Source: JAGGAG01 sp031402225
GTDB lineage: Bacteria; Gemmatimonadota; Gemmatimonadetes; Gemmatimonadales; GWC2-71-9
Length of the DNA stretch: 64,000 bases
Direction of reading: 5' to 3'
Assembly: GCA_031402225.1 (NCBI GenBank)
Contig: JANNSD010000037.1
Coordinates: 1-64,000, forward strand
Part shown: in pieces, positions 21,643-30,933 of the stretch
Layout: each line of letters starts with the position of its first letter
Position numbering within the stretch: the stretch's first letter is position 1
The notes under the pieces: model-generated
The model's database searches: none
What the model was told of the DNA's origin: nothing
What the model saw: the letters and a program-made list of their open reading frames with translations, nothing else
Made by a program: the position numbers and the translations under genes

Positions 21643-22218
21643 GTGTATTTTTCTGGCATGATCCCGCGTCCCCTGTTTCTCACCGCCCTGGGCGGGTTGC
21701 TCCTGCTGCCACCGTCGGCCGACCCGGGGGTGGCGCGCGGTACGGCGGAAAGCGTCACGATCTCCCAGCCGGTGCTGGACTCGATGAATGTCATTTTCGG
21801 GGAATCGAACCGCAACTGGGACACGCAGCAGGACCTGAACACCATGGAGCGGATGCTGGGCACCGTGCGGCCGACCCAGAAGGAATATCTCGGCTGCCTG
21901 CAGGGAATGGTGGGCGACGCGTCAGTGACCGTGAACGGCTTCCTTCCCGCCCGGAACATGCGGCAGTTACCGATGGCCGTGACCGGCACCTGTGATTCGT
22001 TGCCCCGCGTGATCGGCAGCTGGCACACGCACCCGTATCATGCGGACCCCGACAACCGCGCGCTCAAGAGTCGCGAACTGTCGCCGCAGGACCTGGCCAC
22101 ATTCGCCGCCGGCAGTGATCGCGTGATGATCGTTGTGTGGGACCAGGATTCGCTCGATGCCGCAGTCAAGGCACCCGACGGCACCATCATCCACCCGGCC
22201 AAGGTCGAGATTCGATGA
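21643..22218 (+). CDS. Secreted JAMM/MPN-like metalloprotease candidate
   Basis: Exported protein of about 190 residues. The GTG at 21643 is supported by GGAGG a few bases upstream; the ATG at 21658 is an alternative without one, and both give a signal peptide. The C-terminal half has the JAMM-type pattern IGSWHTHPYHADPDNR then LSPQD, i.e. HxH and later SxxD, with an earlier Glu in IFGESNRN. In the family a zinc ion is held by the two His and the Asp, and the Glu is the base. The spacing between the second His and the Ser is 16 residues, longer than the usual 7-10, so the assignment is tentative. Confidence 0.6.
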   Translation: MYFSGMIPRPLFLTALGGLLLLPPSADPGVARGTAESVTISQPVLDSMNVIFGESNRNWDTQQDLNTMERMLGTVRPTQKEYLGCLQGMVGDASVTVNGFLPARNMRQLPMAVTGTCDSLPRVIGSWHTHPYHADPDNRALKSRELSPQDLATFAAGSDRVMIVVWDQDSLDAAVKAPDGTIIHPAKVEIR

Positions 22219-22230
22219 CCCGCCCGGGCG

Positions 22231-22614
22231 TCAGCTCGCCGCCTTCGGCAGGCCCGGCGTATCCTGCGGTGCCTTGCCGTCGGCGATCGGGAGCACCGCC
22301 GTACGCCATCCGCTCTTGAACCGGACGGTCAGGAAGTAGGCCAGGGTGTCGGCCCTGATGTCCACCACGTCGGGCATCGTCTTCGCGAAGGCCACGGCGG
22401 TGCCCATCTGGACCGCAAACTCGCCCGGCTTGTTGCCGTCGTACGCCTGCCCGAGCGCCCGGCCTATGGCGATCTTCTGGGCCTGTTCGGGGCCGTAGCT
22501 GGCAAACTGGTCGGCCGCCATCATGCCCTTCTGGTCGGCCAGCTTGTCGTATCGATCGTAGGTCGGGCAGCCGGCCAGGGCGACGGCGGCGAGACATGTC
22601 AGGAGACAGCGCAT
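22231..22614 (-). CDS. Hypothetical lipoprotein
   Basis: I do not recognise this 127-residue protein. The start at 22614 gives a lipoprotein signal (RCLLTCLAAVALAGCPTYD, Cys16). The mature part is small, mixed helical, with no known motif; it includes ALGQAYDGNKPGEFAVQMG and ends in a flexible tail (DTPGLPKAAS). Its start codon overlaps, head to head, an ATG that opens a frame on the other strand at 22613. It is convergent with the JAMM-like gene. Confidence 0.65.
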   Translation of the reverse strand: MRCLLTCLAAVALAGCPTYDRYDKLADQKGMMAADQFASYGPEQAQKIAIGRALGQAYDGNKPGEFAVQMGTAVAFAKTMPDVVDIRADTLAYFLTVRFKSGWRTAVLPIADGKAPQDTPGLPKAAS

Positions 22615-22693
22615 GAAGCAGTCCGGGTTCCGAGTCTGGTGGCAAGGCGTTCCGGGCGGCGCCCGGTGCGGCGTCAAGTATCTCCAACGAACA

Positions 22694-23692
22694 GTGTACA
22701 CGCAAACCGGACCCTGGGTCCGGTTGGTCGCGGTGTTCTGCGCCCTCGCCGGCACGACCCCGGGGCCAGTGGCCGGGCAGGCGCTGGGCGGACCCCTCAT
22801 CGTCTACAACGCCGGAAGCCTGGCCCGCCCGTTCCGGGAACTGCTGGACAGTTTCCGGATCCGTCATCCCGGCGTGATACCGGCCCAGGAAAACTCCGGC
22901 AGCCTCGAGGCGGCGCGCAAGCTGACCGAGCTCGGCAAGGTGCCGGATGTGCTCGCCGTGGCCGACTACAATATCATCGAAGACCTGCTGATGCCGACGT
23001 ACGCCGCCTGGTACGCGAACTTCGCCCGCAACACCATGGTGCTCGCCTATACCGACCGGTCGATCGACGCGGCCACGATCGACAGCACCAACTGGTGGCG
23101 GGTCCTGCTCAAGCCGGGCGTGCGCGCCGGACACTCCGACCCCGCGCTCGACCCGAACGGCTATCGCACCCTGATTGTGCTGCAGCTTGCGGAACGCTAC
23201 TACCGTCAGCCGGGCCTGGCGCAGCGGCTCGACGCCGCCATGCCGCCCCGGTACCAGCGGCCGAAGGAGGCGGACCTGACGGCGCTGCTCCAGGCCGGCG
23301 AGCTGGACTACGCCTGGACCTATCGGTCGCTGGCGGAAACGAGCGGGCTCCGGTACGTGACGCTGCCGCGGGCGATCGACCTGGGCGATCCCGCGCTCGC
23401 GAAGGAGTACGAGGCCGCCACGGTTCGCATCCCCGGTGCCAATCGGAGCGGGGGTGACTCCCTGACACTTCGCGGTGAGCCGATCGTCTATGCCCTGACG
23501 ATTCCCATCGGGGCACCGCATCCGGCCCTCGCGACGGCGTTCGTCCGCTTTGCGCTGTCGGCGGAGGGGCGGGCCATCATCCAGCGAAACGGCTTCGTCG
23601 TGCTGTCCCCGCCCATGGTCGCCGGCACGCCACCGGCGGGCCTCCTGCCGATGTATACTCCCAGCCCACCTCCAGCCGGGTCCCGTCTATGA
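22694..23692 (+). CDS. Tungstate/molybdate-binding periplasmic protein, WtpA-like
   Basis: Solute-binding protein of about 332 residues. I take the GTG at 22694 because it gives a signal peptide (WVRLVAVFCALAGTTPGP) and leaves room for divergent promoters; an in-frame ATG at 22613 is possible. The start of the mature protein, LIVYNAGSLARPFRELLDSF, with PAQENSGSLEAARKL and DVLAVADYNIIEDLL, matches the WtpA/ModA oxyanion-binding family. So does the end (GAPHPALATAFVRFALSAEG). No permease or ATPase is adjacent, so it is an orphan binding protein here. Its stop overlaps the pruA start by 4 nt. Confidence 0.82.
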   Translation: MYTQTGPWVRLVAVFCALAGTTPGPVAGQALGGPLIVYNAGSLARPFRELLDSFRIRHPGVIPAQENSGSLEAARKLTELGKVPDVLAVADYNIIEDLLMPTYAAWYANFARNTMVLAYTDRSIDAATIDSTNWWRVLLKPGVRAGHSDPALDPNGYRTLIVLQLAERYYRQPGLAQRLDAAMPPRYQRPKEADLTALLQAGELDYAWTYRSLAETSGLRYVTLPRAIDLGDPALAKEYEAATVRIPGANRSGGDSLTLRGEPIVYALTIPIGAPHPALATAFVRFALSAEGRAIIQRNGFVVLSPPMVAGTPPAGLLPMYTPSPPPAGSRL

Positions 23693-25317
23693 GTGGCATT
23701 CCCAACATCCCGTCGCCGCGCAGCGAGCCGATTCTCTCCTATGCGCCGGGGTCCTCCGAGCGCGCCACGCTCAAGGCCGAACTGGCCCGCTTGTCGGGTG
23801 AGGTGGCAGACATCCCGGCCATCGTGGGCGGGAAGGAAATCCGCAGCGGCGACGTCATCGATGTCACCTCACCCCACCGGCACCGGCATGTCATCGCCCG
23901 GGCGCACCTCGCCACGGCCGACACGGTCCGGGCCGCCGCGAAGTCGGCCATCGAGTCGCAACGCGACTGGGCGGCGCTCCGGTTCGAGGACCGCGCGGCG
24001 GTGTTCCTCCGGGCGGCGGACATGCTTGCCACCACGCATCGCGCCCTGCTCAATGGCGCTACGATGCTGGGGCAGAGCAAGACCGCATTCCAGGCGGAAA
24101 TCGACAGTGCCTGCGAGTTGATCGATTTCTTCCGTTTCAACGTCGCCTATGCCGAGCGGCTGTACCGCGAGCAGCCGGAGTCATCGCCCGGGGTGTGGAA
24201 CCGGATGGAACACCGCCCGCTCGAGGGTTTCGTCTATGCGGTGACACCGTTCAACTTCACGGCGATCGGCGGGAACCTGCCGGGCGCCCCGGCGCTCATG
24301 GGCAACACGGCGGTGTGGAAGCCGTCGCATACTGCCCTGCTCAGCAATTACTACGTCTATCGCCTGCTGGAGACGGCGGGGCTGCCGCCCGGGGTCATCA
24401 ACTTCGTGCCCGCCGAGCCGGTGATGTGCACGGCGACGCTGGTCGAGGAGCCGTATTTCGCCGGCGTCCATTTCACCGGGTCGACGGTGGTGTTCCGCCA
24501 GATCTGGCACCAGATCGCCAGCCGGCTGGACAAGTACGTCTCCTACCCGCGCATTGTGGGCGAGACCGGCGGCAAGGATTTCGTGGTGGCGCACCAGAGC
24601 GCCGACCCGGCCGCGGTGGCGGTAGGGCTGGTGCGGGGCGCGTACGAGTACCAGGGGCAGAAGTGCAGCGCCGCATCGCGCGCCTACATCCCGGACACCC
24701 TGTGGCCCGAGGTGCGCGACCGGGTGGTGGCGATGATCGTCGACCTCCGGATGGGCGACGTGGCCGACTTCCGGAACTTCATGGGTGCCGTGATCGACCG
24801 GAAGGCGTTCGATCGCATCCGTGGCTACCTCGACGCGGCGAAGACGGCACCCGGCGTGAAGGTCATCGCAGGCGGCGGGTGCGACGACAAGGAGGGCTGG
24901 TTTGTCCAGCCCACCCTGGTCACCGCCGAGGACCCGAAGTACCGGCTCATGTGCGACGAGCTGTTCGGCCCGGTGATGACCGTGCACGTGTATCCGGCGG
25001 CGAAGTGGCGCGAGACGCTGCACCTCGTCAACAGCACGAGCCCCTATGCACTGACCGGGGCGGTGTTCGCCCGCGATCGGGCGGCGCTTGCCGAGGCGAG
25101 CCAGGTGCTGCGGAATGCCGCGGGCAACTTCTACCTCAACGACAAGCCGACGGGAGCGGTGGTGGGCCAGCAGCCGTTCGGCGGTGGACGCGCCAGTGGC
25201 ACCAACGACAAGGCGGGATCGATCCTGAACCTGGTGCGCTGGGTATCGCCCCGCAGCATCAAGGAAACGCTCGTGTCGCCGACGGACTACCGCTATCCGT
25301 ACATGGGGGCTGAGTAG
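23689..25317 (+). CDS. pruA: 1-pyrroline-5-carboxylate dehydrogenase
   Basis: NAD-dependent aldehyde dehydrogenase of the ALDH4 type, 542 residues, converting glutamate semialdehyde to glutamate in proline and arginine breakdown. The landmarks are VYAVTPFNFTAIGGNLPGAP, the Rossmann FTGSTVVFRQIW, the catalytic Glu in VGETGGKDFVVAHQ and the catalytic Cys in YQGQKCSAASRAY. The end PFGGGRASGTNDKAGS is typical. The N-terminus SEPILSYAPGSSERATLKAE matches the eukaryotic-like, monofunctional PruA branch rather than PutA. No proline dehydrogenase is in the window. The ATG overlaps the stop of the tungstate-binding protein gene. Confidence 0.95.
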   Translation: MSGIPNIPSPRSEPILSYAPGSSERATLKAELARLSGEVADIPAIVGGKEIRSGDVIDVTSPHRHRHVIARAHLATADTVRAAAKSAIESQRDWAALRFEDRAAVFLRAADMLATTHRALLNGATMLGQSKTAFQAEIDSACELIDFFRFNVAYAERLYREQPESSPGVWNRMEHRPLEGFVYAVTPFNFTAIGGNLPGAPALMGNTAVWKPSHTALLSNYYVYRLLETAGLPPGVINFVPAEPVMCTATLVEEPYFAGVHFTGSTVVFRQIWHQIASRLDKYVSYPRIVGETGGKDFVVAHQSADPAAVAVGLVRGAYEYQGQKCSAASRAYIPDTLWPEVRDRVVAMIVDLRMGDVADFRNFMGAVIDRKAFDRIRGYLDAAKTAPGVKVIAGGGCDDKEGWFVQPTLVTAEDPKYRLMCDELFGPVMTVHVYPAAKWRETLHLVNSTSPYALTGAVFARDRAALAEASQVLRNAAGNFYLNDKPTGAVVGQQPFGGGRASGTNDKAGSILNLVRWVSPRSIKETLVSPTDYRYPYMGAE

Positions 25318-25332
25318 CAGGGCACTGCAAGA

Positions 25333-25395
25333 GCGTGAGGAGGAACAGCAACTGCGTGAGGGGGAACAGCGACTGCGTGAGGAGTGAGGCGTGAG
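25333..25395. repeat. 21-bp tandem repeat, purine-rich
   Basis: Three successive copies, the last partial, of a 21-bp unit beginning GCGTGAGGRGGAACAGC start at 25333, 25354 and 25375. The array fills the gap between pruA and the next gene and runs into its GTG start. The last unit, GCGTGAGGAGTGAGG, recurs at 29475. Confidence 0.8.
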
Positions 25396-26203
25396 ACGGT
25401 TCCCGGGCATCCTGATTGCGCTGCTTGCAACGACCACTCCGCTCTTTGCGCAGGTTCAGTTGGGTTATTCCGCCACCCAGATGGCCTGCGCCCGCTTTCG
25501 TGAGTCGGTCCGCAGCGACCTCACCCTCCAGACCGCCGGCCGCACCGCATCGGCCAACTCCGGGCGCGACAGCCATCTCGTCATGGCCGTGATGGCGTCA
25601 CCCACTCCTCCCCGCCTGCTGTTCGTCGCCTGGTTTGATTCCCTGCGCGTGTGGCGCAGCGCGGGCGGCAACCGGGTCGAGCCCGATGCATCCGGGGTGC
25701 TCGGCGGGCGCTACCGGGGCGAGCTGCTACCCGACGGCAGCACGGTGACGCAGGTGGTTCCGTTCGTTCCGCAGGCGGTGCTCGAGGTGACCGAGCTGGC
25801 GGGCGTGCTTGACGACATGCTGCCTCGCCTGCCGCCACGGGTGCTGCAGCATGGCGAGGAGTGGCGGAGCGGGGATACCCTGGCCATCAGGCGATTGAGC
25901 GACAGCGCCAGCCTGCAGCGCTATCGCATCCAGCTTTCGCGCCAGGGCACTGTTCCGCCGCCCGCCGGTGATACGCTGACCCCAACCTACAGCCGCATGC
26001 TCAGCGATCGTGGCGTTGCGGCCTGGGACCCGGTGCGCGGGCCCATGCGCTATGACCATGCGATCGCGGTCGAGGCCAGTGTGCCGGTGGGTGGGGCGAT
26101 CCGCAGCCCCGCGCGCTCGCTGGTCCAGCAGCAGATCGTGCTCGAGCGCCGGCCCGACCCTCCACTCGATTCCTGCCCGCCCTCGCTCTTCGCGGAGTAC
26201 TAG
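25391..26203 (+). CDS. Hypothetical secreted protein
   Basis: I do not recognise this 270-residue protein. It has a signal peptide (RRFPGILIALLATTTPLFAQ), after which comes a globular beta-rich exported domain with few charged motifs. Two Cys are far apart, in QMACARF near residue 35 and DSCPPSL near the C-terminus, and could form a disulfide. The segment PRVLQHGEEWRSGDTLAIRR resembles conserved regions of secreted Gemmatimonadota proteins only by impression. The GTG start sits inside the tandem repeat array. It overlaps the convergent pqqE gene by 4 nt. Confidence 0.7.
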   Translation: MRRFPGILIALLATTTPLFAQVQLGYSATQMACARFRESVRSDLTLQTAGRTASANSGRDSHLVMAVMASPTPPRLLFVAWFDSLRVWRSAGGNRVEPDASGVLGGRYRGELLPDGSTVTQVVPFVPQAVLEVTELAGVLDDMLPRLPPRVLQHGEEWRSGDTLAIRRLSDSASLQRYRIQLSRQGTVPPPAGDTLTPTYSRMLSDRGVAAWDPVRGPMRYDHAIAVEASVPVGGAIRSPARSLVQQQIVLERRPDPPLDSCPPSLFAEY

Positions 26204-27297
26204 CGGCCGGCCGGCTGGGGCTCGCTCGACGGCCTGCGGTAGGTGAAGGGCGTGCTCGCGTTCGCGTCCGCCAGCGCGGCGGTGATCAGCTGATGGTGCG
26301 GGCTCAGGGTGCAGATCGGGTCGGCCATCGCCCCGTCGCCGGTGAGGGCAAATGCCTGGCAACGGCAGCCGCCAAAGTCGACGCATTTCCGCTCGCAGCT
26401 GGCGCAGGGTTCCTTCATCCAGCTGTCGCCGCGATACACCCCGAACAGTGGTGACTCCTGCCAGATCCACTCCAGGGAATGCTCCCGCACGCTGGGGAAC
26501 GCGATGTTGGTGAAGTTCGTGGCGCCATGGCAGGGCAGCGCCTTCCCGTCCGGCGTGACAACGATGTAGACCTTGCCCCAGCCGCCGTAGCAGGCCTTGG
26601 GATATTCCTCGTAGTAATCCGGCAGCACGAAGATGATCTGCATCTTGCCGCGATGGGCCTGCTTGGCCCGCTCGGCGACCTCGAAGGCACGATCCACTTG
26701 CTCGCGCGTGGGCATGAGCGCGTCCCGGTTGACCAGGCCCCAGCCGTAATACTGGGTGTTGGCCAGCTCCAGCCGGTCGGCACCCATCTCGCTGGCCAGG
26801 TCGATGATCTCCTGGATGCGATCGAGGTTGGCCTTGTGCAGCACCACGTTCACCGAGAACGCAAAGCCGAGTTCGCGCACCAGGGCGGCGGCGGCACGCT
26901 TCTGCTTCACCGACCGGACGCCAGCAATGCGCTCGGCGTTGTCGTCGTCGGCGTCCTGCAGCGAGACCTGGATGTGCTCGAGCCCCGCCTCGCGGAACTT
27001 CTCGGCCCGGGCACGGGTGAGGCCGAGACCGGAGGTGACGAGCGTGCTGTAGAGGCCCACGCTCCGGGCATGCGCGGCCAGTTCCTCGGTGTCCTTCCGC
27101 ACGAGCGGCTCGCCACCCGACAGGCCCAGCTGGAGCACGCCCAGCGCCCGGGCCTGGGTGATGACCCGCTTCCAGTCGTCGGTGGAGATCTCGCGCTCGG
27201 CGCGCACCAGGTCGAGTGGATTGGAGCAGTAGGGGCAGTGCAGCGGGCAGCGGTGCGTCAGCTCCGCCAGCAGGGTGGTCGGGCGTTCACTGGTCAC
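26200..27297 (-). CDS. pqqE: PqqA peptide cyclase, radical SAM
   Basis: Radical SAM/SPASM enzyme of 365 residues that cross-links the Glu and Tyr of PqqA, the first step of PQQ synthesis. The SAM-cluster motif CxxxCxxC is in THRCPLHCPYCSN near residue 20, and QLGLSGGEPLVRKD follows. The C-terminal SPASM cysteines are visible (PCHGATNF, CASCERKCVDFGGCRC, PICTLSP). The GTG start overlaps pqqD by 11 nt, and it is the last gene of the pqqABCDE operon. It partners PqqD, which presents the PqqA peptide. Confidence 0.97.
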   Translation of the reverse strand: MTSERPTTLLAELTHRCPLHCPYCSNPLDLVRAEREISTDDWKRVITQARALGVLQLGLSGGEPLVRKDTEELAAHARSVGLYSTLVTSGLGLTRARAEKFREAGLEHIQVSLQDADDDNAERIAGVRSVKQKRAAAALVRELGFAFSVNVVLHKANLDRIQEIIDLASEMGADRLELANTQYYGWGLVNRDALMPTREQVDRAFEVAERAKQAHRGKMQIIFVLPDYYEEYPKACYGGWGKVYIVVTPDGKALPCHGATNFTNIAFPSVREHSLEWIWQESPLFGVYRGDSWMKEPCASCERKCVDFGGCRCQAFALTGDGAMADPICTLSPHHQLITAALADANASTPFTYRRPSSEPQPAGR

Positions 27298-27574
27298 GGA
27301 TCAGCTCCCGGGCGGCCAGGGTGGACAGGTAGGCCGTCACATCGTTGAGGATCTGGATCGGGTCGGCACTTCCGGCGCCGTTGTACTGCTCGCTCAGTAC
27401 GCGCGCGATGTCGCCCACGCTGCGCTGCCCGTCCACGAGCTTGAGGATCGCCGCCCCGGTGTCGTTGAGCAGCACCGCGCCCTCGGGATAGAGGAGAACG
27501 GGTCGCTTGCGCACGTCGTCGTATTCGACACGCGCGAGGCGCCAGATCGAGGGAACGCTAGTCGCGGTAAGCAT
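27287..27574 (-). CDS. pqqD: PqqA-binding chaperone
   Basis: Small peptide-binding protein of 95 residues that hands PqqA to PqqE. It has the family features YPEGAVLLNDTGAAILKLVD, GQRSVGDIARVLSEQ and a C-terminal helix (TAYLSTLAARELI). It overlaps pqqC by 17 nt and pqqE by 11 nt, so all three are translationally linked. It is a free-standing PqqD; in some bacteria the domain is fused to PqqC or PqqE. Confidence 0.95.
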   Translation of the reverse strand: MLTATSVPSIWRLARVEYDDVRKRPVLLYPEGAVLLNDTGAAILKLVDGQRSVGDIARVLSEQYNGAGSADPIQILNDVTAYLSTLAARELIRDQ

Positions 27575-28307
27575 GATAGATCGTGTCGATCATGGCCCAG
27601 AGCATCTCCAGCTTGAAGGCGAGCGCCTCGAACGCCATCCGCTGCGTCTCCACCGTGGTGCAGTGCTCCTGCACGATGGCGAGGCCATGCTTCACGTCCC
27701 GCGGCGCCTGGACCAGCCGACTCCTGAAGTAATCGAGCGCCTCGGGCGGGATCCAGGGATAGTGCACCGGGAACGACTCGATGCGCTGGGCATGGATCTT
27801 CGGGGCAAAGAGCTCGGTGAGTGACGAGGCACAGGCCTGCACCCATGGCTTCGACTTGCAGAACCACACGTACGACTCGCAGATGAGCCGCACCGACGGC
27901 AGCACATGCCTCTCGTCCTCCATCTCCTCGCGGGGCACGCCCAGCGCCACGCCGAGGCGGATCCAGAGTTCGATGCCACCCTCGCCGGCGCGCGTGCCGT
28001 CGTGATCGATGATGCGCTGGATCCACTCTCGGCGCACCGCGGCATCGGGGCAGTTCGAGAGGATCGCCCCGTCCTTCCGCGGTACCACGCGCTGGTACGC
28101 CAGCCGGTTGGCCACCCATCCCTGGAACTGCCGCGGCGTGAGCTTCCCGGCGTACATGTCGCGATGGAACGGGTGCTCGACGTAATACGAGCCCTGGAAG
28201 GCGCGCAGCGCGGCCTCCAGCTCCGCCGGGCTCAGCGGACGGTCGAGCGTGGGGATCACGCCCCGGGGGGCGGACGACAGTGCGGATGCCACAAGTGTTT
28301 CGGTCAC
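27558..28307 (-). CDS. pqqC: Pyrroloquinoline-quinone synthase
   Basis: Cofactor-free oxidase of 249 residues for the last step of PQQ formation. Motifs match PqqC: SYYVEHPFHRDMYAGKL, FQGWVANRLAYQRVVPRKDG, and the conserved GEGGIELWIRLG and ESYVWFCKSKPWVQACASSL segments, which line the active site. The GTG start overlaps the pqqB stop (GTGA). Third gene in the operon. Confidence 0.96.
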   Translation of the reverse strand: MTETLVASALSSAPRGVIPTLDRPLSPAELEAALRAFQGSYYVEHPFHRDMYAGKLTPRQFQGWVANRLAYQRVVPRKDGAILSNCPDAAVRREWIQRIIDHDGTRAGEGGIELWIRLGVALGVPREEMEDERHVLPSVRLICESYVWFCKSKPWVQACASSLTELFAPKIHAQRIESFPVHYPWIPPEALDYFRSRLVQAPRDVKHGLAIVQEHCTTVETQRMAFEALAFKLEMLWAMIDTIYHAYRD

Positions 28308-29212
28308 AGGTCGAACCTCATGCCATCCATGCCCACGAGGAGCCCGGCTGCCTCGACCGCGCGACGCTCGGCGGAGTCCTCCAGCAGGACCGGATTGGTA
28401 TTGTTGATGTGCACATACACCCGATGGCGGCTCGGCAGCGTGCTCAGGCGCTCGAGGCTGCCCCCACGCCCGCTCATCGGCAGGTGGTCGAGCTGCAGCG
28501 CGGTGCGTTCGCCGATCCCGAGCCGGATGAGTTCATCGTTGGACCAGAAGGTGCCATCGAAGAGAATCATCGCGCTTCCCGCCAGCCGCGCAAGCAGGGC
28601 ATCGTCAATGGCGCCACAGCCCGGGAGGTACGCGCAACGTGTGCCCGTTGCCGTCTCCGTGATGATCAGGCCCACGGTGTGTCCCGCTTCATTCCGCGCC
28701 GCGAATCGCGGTGGATCGGCGGCCACGATGATCGGATCGACCGATAGCCCCGCGTCGGCGCCGTCACGCAGCGTCAGCCGGGTCGCCCTGCCGACCTGCA
28801 GCCGCGTGACGCGCACGTCGGCGAAGGCCCGCGCAACGGACAGGAGCCGCGAGTCCTCGGTGACCATGCGCTCCACGGCCTCCGTCGCATACACCTGCAG
28901 GGACCGACCCTCGCGCAGGAGCACCAGCCCCAGGGAATGATCGAGTTCCGCGTCGGTGAGGACGACGCCCTCGATGGGCACGTGGCGATGACCGGCCGGC
29001 GGATGGCCGTTGAGCTGCTGCACCTGGTCCCGGACGTCGGGTGACGCATTCAGGAGGAACCAGTGTGACCCGTCAGCACTGACGGCGGTTGACGACTGGG
29101 ATCGCGGGAGGGCAGCGCGTGGATCGAGGCGTGCGGCACGACAGGTAGGACACCAGCAATTCCACTGCGGGAATCCGCCACCTGCAGCCGTTCCCAGCAG
29201 TATGACTTGCAC
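28304..29212 (-). CDS. pqqB: PQQ biosynthesis protein PqqB
   Basis: Metallo-beta-lactamase-fold oxygenase that hydroxylates the cross-linked Tyr in PQQ synthesis. The GTG at 29212 is chosen since it starts exactly at the family's VQVILLGTAAGGGFPQWNCW and gives 302 residues, near the usual 304; a TTG 45 nt upstream is an unsupported extension. The Cys-rich CWCPTCRAA near residue 20, the SQSSTAVSADG segment and a His-containing VLTDAELDHSLGL metal-binding region are visible. It follows pqqA by 54 nt. Confidence 0.96.
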   Translation of the reverse strand: MQVILLGTAAGGGFPQWNCWCPTCRAARLDPRAALPRSQSSTAVSADGSHWFLLNASPDVRDQVQQLNGHPPAGHRHVPIEGVVLTDAELDHSLGLVLLREGRSLQVYATEAVERMVTEDSRLLSVARAFADVRVTRLQVGRATRLTLRDGADAGLSVDPIIVAADPPRFAARNEAGHTVGLIITETATGTRCAYLPGCGAIDDALLARLAGSAMILFDGTFWSNDELIRLGIGERTALQLDHLPMSGRGGSLERLSTLPSRHRVYVHINNTNPVLLEDSAERRAVEAAGLLVGMDGMRFDL

Positions 29213-29266
29213 CTGGAAAAGCGCCGAGGGCCCGCTTGCGCGAGCCCTCGGCGTCAATCCTGCTGC

Positions 29267-29341
29267 TTACAGGGTCGCGACGTAAGCGGTGACTTCCATC
29301 GTAACGGCGACGATTTCGGCCTCGGGCTTGGTCCAGCGCAT
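29267..29341 (-). CDS. pqqA: PQQ precursor peptide
   Basis: Ribosomal precursor of 24 residues, MRWTKPEAEIVAVTMEVTAY followed by VATL. The Glu-x-x-x-Tyr pair (EVTAY) that PqqE cross-links is present at the usual place near the C-terminus. A GGAG ribosome site precedes the ATG. It is the first gene of the operon and is too short for most ORF callers. A candidate sigma-54 promoter begins about 60 nt upstream. Confidence 0.93.
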   Translation of the reverse strand: MRWTKPEAEIVAVTMEVTAYVATL

Positions 29342-29400
29342 GGTAGCTCCAATGTGGTGAGTGAATGGGACCATCATCTTCTCTCTGCACCACACGCTTT

Positions 29401-29416
29401 CGCAGGTGTCGTGCCG
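29401..29416 (-). promoter_or_regulatory. Candidate sigma-54 promoter of pqqABCDE
   Basis: On the minus strand, CGGCACGACACCTGCG has the -24/-12 form (consensus TGGCAC-N5-TTGCA): GG and GC are separated by exactly 10 nt, and the -24 box keeps GGCACG. The -12 CTGC departs from TTGC by one base. Transcription would start near 29389, leaving a 45-50 nt leader before pqqA. The next gene upstream on the strand is a sigma-54 activator. Confidence 0.5.
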
Positions 29417-29440
29417 CGTCAATCGGTCGCCGGTTCCCAG

Positions 29441-29465
29441 TGCTGCAAGATGTTGTATTACAGCA
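29441..29465. promoter_or_regulatory. Inverted repeat upstream of the sigma-54 promoter
   Basis: TGCTG at 29441 and CAGCA at 29461 form an inverted repeat with 15 nt between, nesting GTTG and CAAC. It lies about 50-75 nt upstream of the expected transcription start, somewhat close for an activator site. It may be where the adjacent response regulator binds. Confidence 0.3.
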
Positions 29466-29474
29466 ACTTGAACA

Positions 29475-29500
29475 GCGTGAGGAGTGAGGGGTGAGGAGGG
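29475..29500. repeat. GCGTGAGGAGTGAGG-type tandem repeat
   Basis: A short array of GTGAGGAG/GTGAGGGG units, GCGTGAGGAGTGAGGGGTGA then GGAGGG. Its first 15 bases are identical to the last unit of the array at 25375. It lies between the response regulator gene and pqqA. Confidence 0.65.
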
Positions 29501-29547
29501 CGTATTTTCTCGATCTTGGGTGTTGCCACCCACCCGATTGGGTCTTC

Positions 29548-30929
<1,382 letters not shown>

Positions 30930-30933
<4 letters not shown>

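Noticed and set aside
25333..25395. CRISPR-like array
   Set aside because: Direct repeats of 21 bp with no unique spacers; it is a tandem repeat.
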